Source: Tropicimonas aquimaris
GTDB lineage: Bacteria; Pseudomonadota; Alphaproteobacteria; Rhodobacterales; Rhodobacteraceae
NCBI RefSeq assembly: GCF_042676185.1
Contig: NZ_JBHTJT010000038.1
Location: 62,001-126,000 of the forward strand
DNA: 64,000 nt
Direction of reading: 5' to 3'
Below the pieces are notes generated by a model. That model ran no database searches. It had not been told where the DNA came from and saw only the letters and a program-made list of their open reading frames with translations. The translations under genes and the position numbers were made by a program. Positions 62,254-64,000 of the stretch are shown here, piece after piece (the stretch's first letter is position 1; every line of letters starts with the position of its first letter).

Positions 62254-62945
62254 GCGCTCCGTTCCTCAGCCTGCGGGATATCTTTGCCGCCTACGGGCCG
62301 GCCGAGGTGCTGTTCGACCTGTCTTTCGACCTCGCCGAAGGCGAGATCGCGGCGTTGATGGGCCGCAACGGCATGGGCAAGACGACCACGATCCGCAGCA
62401 TCTGCCGCCTGCAACAGCTGACCCACGGCGCGATCCACCTCGACGGGCACGACATCACCCGGCTCGACGCCCACGAAGCCGCACGGCTCGGCCTTGGGCT
62501 GGTGCCCGAAGGACGGCGCTGCTTCGCGCCGCTGACGGTGGAGGAAAACCTCGTCGTCGCCGCTCGCCCCGGCCATTGGGACCTCGCCCGCATCACCGAG
62601 CTCTTCCCGCGACTCGGCGAGCGCCTGGGCCAGCGCGCCGGATCGCTCTCCGGCGGCGAACAGCAGATGCTGGCGATCGGCCGGGCGCTGATGACCAACC
62701 CGCGACTCCTGCTGCTCGACGAGGCCACCGAAGGCCTCGCACCGCTGATACGGCAGGAAATCTGGGCCGCCATCGAGGTGGTCGCGGGCGGCAGCGGGCT
62801 GACGACGCTGGTGGTCGACAAGAGCCTCGCAGAGCTACGCGGCCTCGCCAGACGCGCCATCGTTCTGGAAAAGGGACGCAAGGTTTTCGATGGCGCAATG
62901 GCCGACCTCACAACCGACCTCTGCGAACGGTACCTCGGCGTCTGA
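62250..62945 (+). CDS. Branched-chain amino acid-type ABC transporter ATP-binding protein (LivF family)
   Basis: 231 residues. Walker A is GRNGMGKTT, the signature LSGGEQQMLAIGRAL, and Walker B LLLLDEATEGLAP, the wording characteristic of LivF. With the LivG-type partner it forms the ATPase pair of the importer. The D-loop histidine position reads VVDKS rather than the common EQN, perhaps a divergent H-loop. Confidence 0.92.
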   Translation: MSAPFLSLRDIFAAYGPAEVLFDLSFDLAEGEIAALMGRNGMGKTTTIRSICRLQQLTHGAIHLDGHDITRLDAHEAARLGLGLVPEGRRCFAPLTVEENLVVAARPGHWDLARITELFPRLGERLGQRAGSLSGGEQQMLAIGRALMTNPRLLLLDEATEGLAPLIRQEIWAAIEVVAGGSGLTTLVVDKSLAELRGLARRAIVLEKGRKVFDGAMADLTTDLCERYLGV

Positions 62946-62950
62946 TATGA

Positions 62951-63895
62951 TCAGTTAACGGCCGTCAACAAGGGTTTGCCGGCGAAGAAGGCCGCCAGGT
63001 TGTCGCGCTGAAGCTGGCCCATCGCGTTGCGGGTCTGCACCGTGGCCGAGCCGATATGCGGGGCCAGCAGCACGTTTTTTAGCGCCCGGAACCGCGGGTC
63101 GATGTGGGGCTCGTCGAGGAACACGTCCAGCGCCGCACCGCCAAGCCGGCCGTTTTCCAGCGCGTCAAGCATCGCCGCCTCGTCCACCGTCGACCCACGG
63201 GAGATGTTGACCAACACGCCGGTCGGCCCGAGCGCCTCGATCACCGCCGCGCTGACGTAACCTTCCGTCTCCGCCCCGCCGACGAGCGCGACGAAACAGG
63301 CGTCGACCGCGCTGGCCAGCGCCACGGGATCGGCGTGATAGGTCCAGCCCTCGGGCACGTCCTTGGGCGAACGTGAATGGTAATGGATCTCGCATTTCAT
63401 CGCGGCGAGCCGATCCGCGATCTCGCGACCGATCCGCCCGAGGCCGCAGATCCCGACCGTGCGCGCGCTCGCGCTGCGGGCCAGCGGCATCGCCCCGCGT
63501 TCCGCCCATTGCCCGGACCGCACCCAGCCATCGGCGCCATTCATCTCGCGGGCCTGCATGATGAACATCGCAACCGCCAGGTCGGCCACGTCGTCATTGA
63601 GCACGTCCGGCGTGTTGGTCACCTTGACCCCGCGCGCGCTCGCCGCCGGCACGTCGATCGAGTCGTAACCGGCCCCGAAATGCGCGATGATCTCCAGCCC
63701 TGGCAGCAGGTCCATGTCTTTACCCGTAATCGGAGAATGGCTGGAATAAGCCACTGCCCGTGCCGCTCTAGCCTGCGCTGGCAGATCGGCGATCTTGCGC
63801 GCATCGTCGATGAGATGGAGATCGTAATCCGCACGCATGGCGTCGATGTCGGTCTCGCGAAACTTGCCGATGGCAATCAGGGTGGAGTGGGTCAT
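62951..63895 (-). CDS. D-isomer-specific 2-hydroxyacid dehydrogenase
   Basis: 314 residues. The NAD(P)-binding region VGICGLGRIGREIADRL follows the substrate-domain segment HFGAGYDSIDVPAASARGVKVTNTPDV. Catalytic Arg is in ISRGSTVDEAAM, Glu in LDVFLDEP and His in APHIGSAT. Substrates in this family include glyoxylate, hydroxypyruvate and D-lactate. GGGAG precedes the ATG at 63895. It converges on the livF-type gene with only 5 bases between the stops. Upstream (63896-64000) is only its promoter region. Confidence 0.9.
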   Translation of the reverse strand: MTHSTLIAIGKFRETDIDAMRADYDLHLIDDARKIADLPAQARAARAVAYSSHSPITGKDMDLLPGLEIIAHFGAGYDSIDVPAASARGVKVTNTPDVLNDDVADLAVAMFIMQAREMNGADGWVRSGQWAERGAMPLARSASARTVGICGLGRIGREIADRLAAMKCEIHYHSRSPKDVPEGWTYHADPVALASAVDACFVALVGGAETEGYVSAAVIEALGPTGVLVNISRGSTVDEAAMLDALENGRLGGAALDVFLDEPHIDPRFRALKNVLLAPHIGSATVQTRNAMGQLQRDNLAAFFAGKPLLTAVN

Positions 63896-64000
63896 GCGGG
63901 CGGCTCCCGGTTGGTCTCGAACGCGACCAGACCTACCCTCGAATGATCGGGACGGACAGCGAAATGCGCGGCCTGGCGGGAAATTCCTGCGGCGCCGCAA

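Noticed and set aside
62943..62955. CTGATATGATCAG-like palindrome between livF and the dehydrogenase gene
   Set aside because: It lies in the 5-base gap and stop codons of convergent genes, has a short stem and no T-run, so it is probably incidental.

Overview
The window is about 64 kb of high-GC chromosomal DNA, most likely from an alphaproteobacterium of the Rhodobacteraceae (roseobacter/Rhodobacter type). That placement is an inference from gene content and order: phoR-pstSCAB-phoU-phoB, rpsB-tsf, rplM-rpsI, a RquA-like methyltransferase, an RTX/Hint secreted protein, a dimethylglycine-dehydrogenase-type oxidase and a perfect FNR-type box. I saw no tRNA or rRNA genes, insertion sequence, prophage or CRISPR array. 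The window opens inside yicC and closes just upstream of a 2-hydroxyacid dehydrogenase gene.

Layout. 1-2.9 kb: yicC end, gmk, gamma carbonic anhydrase, a Cys/Met-metabolism PLP enzyme. 3-10.5 kb: the complete phosphate-starvation locus, with a three-repeat PHO box before pstS. 10.6-12.8 kb: a RquA-like (rhodoquinone) methyltransferase divergent from a solo LuxR regulator. 12.9-15.1 kb: a 6S RNA candidate with a strong terminator, converging on rpsB-tsf. 15.2-20.2 kb: a cupin protein, a pseudouridine catabolism pair, a DUF502 membrane protein, a patatin gene broken by an in-frame TGA, and 3-hydroxybutyrate dehydrogenase. 20.4-28 kb: a candidate 75-nt small RNA, a YejA-like peptide-binding protein, rplM-rpsI, a thioesterase, an enoyl-CoA hydratase and an 804-residue FAD/folate demethylating oxidase. 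28.2-30.4 kb: a 715-residue secreted RTX-Hint protein.

31.2-43.4 kb is an almost continuous minus-strand run. Read in transcription order it holds two tandem arylsulfatases with a CTAGR active-site motif, a secreted HAD phosphatase, PPK2, then MoxR and the Bat-type VWA genes with tightly overlapping junctions, and finally trmO. Divergent from the sulfatases are a Crp/Fnr regulator, an octaheme c-type cytochrome with a repeat tail, and a periplasmic PQQ aldose dehydrogenase.

48-55.6 kb is the most unusual region: a five-gene operon encoding an NfnAB/SudAB-like ferredoxin:NAD(P) reductase pair, a two-subunit 2-oxoacid:ferredoxin oxidoreductase, and a 732-residue protein that looks like a degenerate pyruvate:ferredoxin oxidoreductase (PFOR) thiamine domain fused to a one-cluster ferredoxin. 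A perfect TTGAT-N4-ATCAA box sits upstream with a suitably spaced -10-like element, so the operon is probably switched on at low oxygen. With the RquA-like gene this hints at a microaerobic or anaerobic electron-transfer capability. The window ends with galT-galK, a complete branched-chain-amino-acid-type ABC transporter (binding protein, two permeases, two ATPases) and a D-2-hydroxyacid dehydrogenase.
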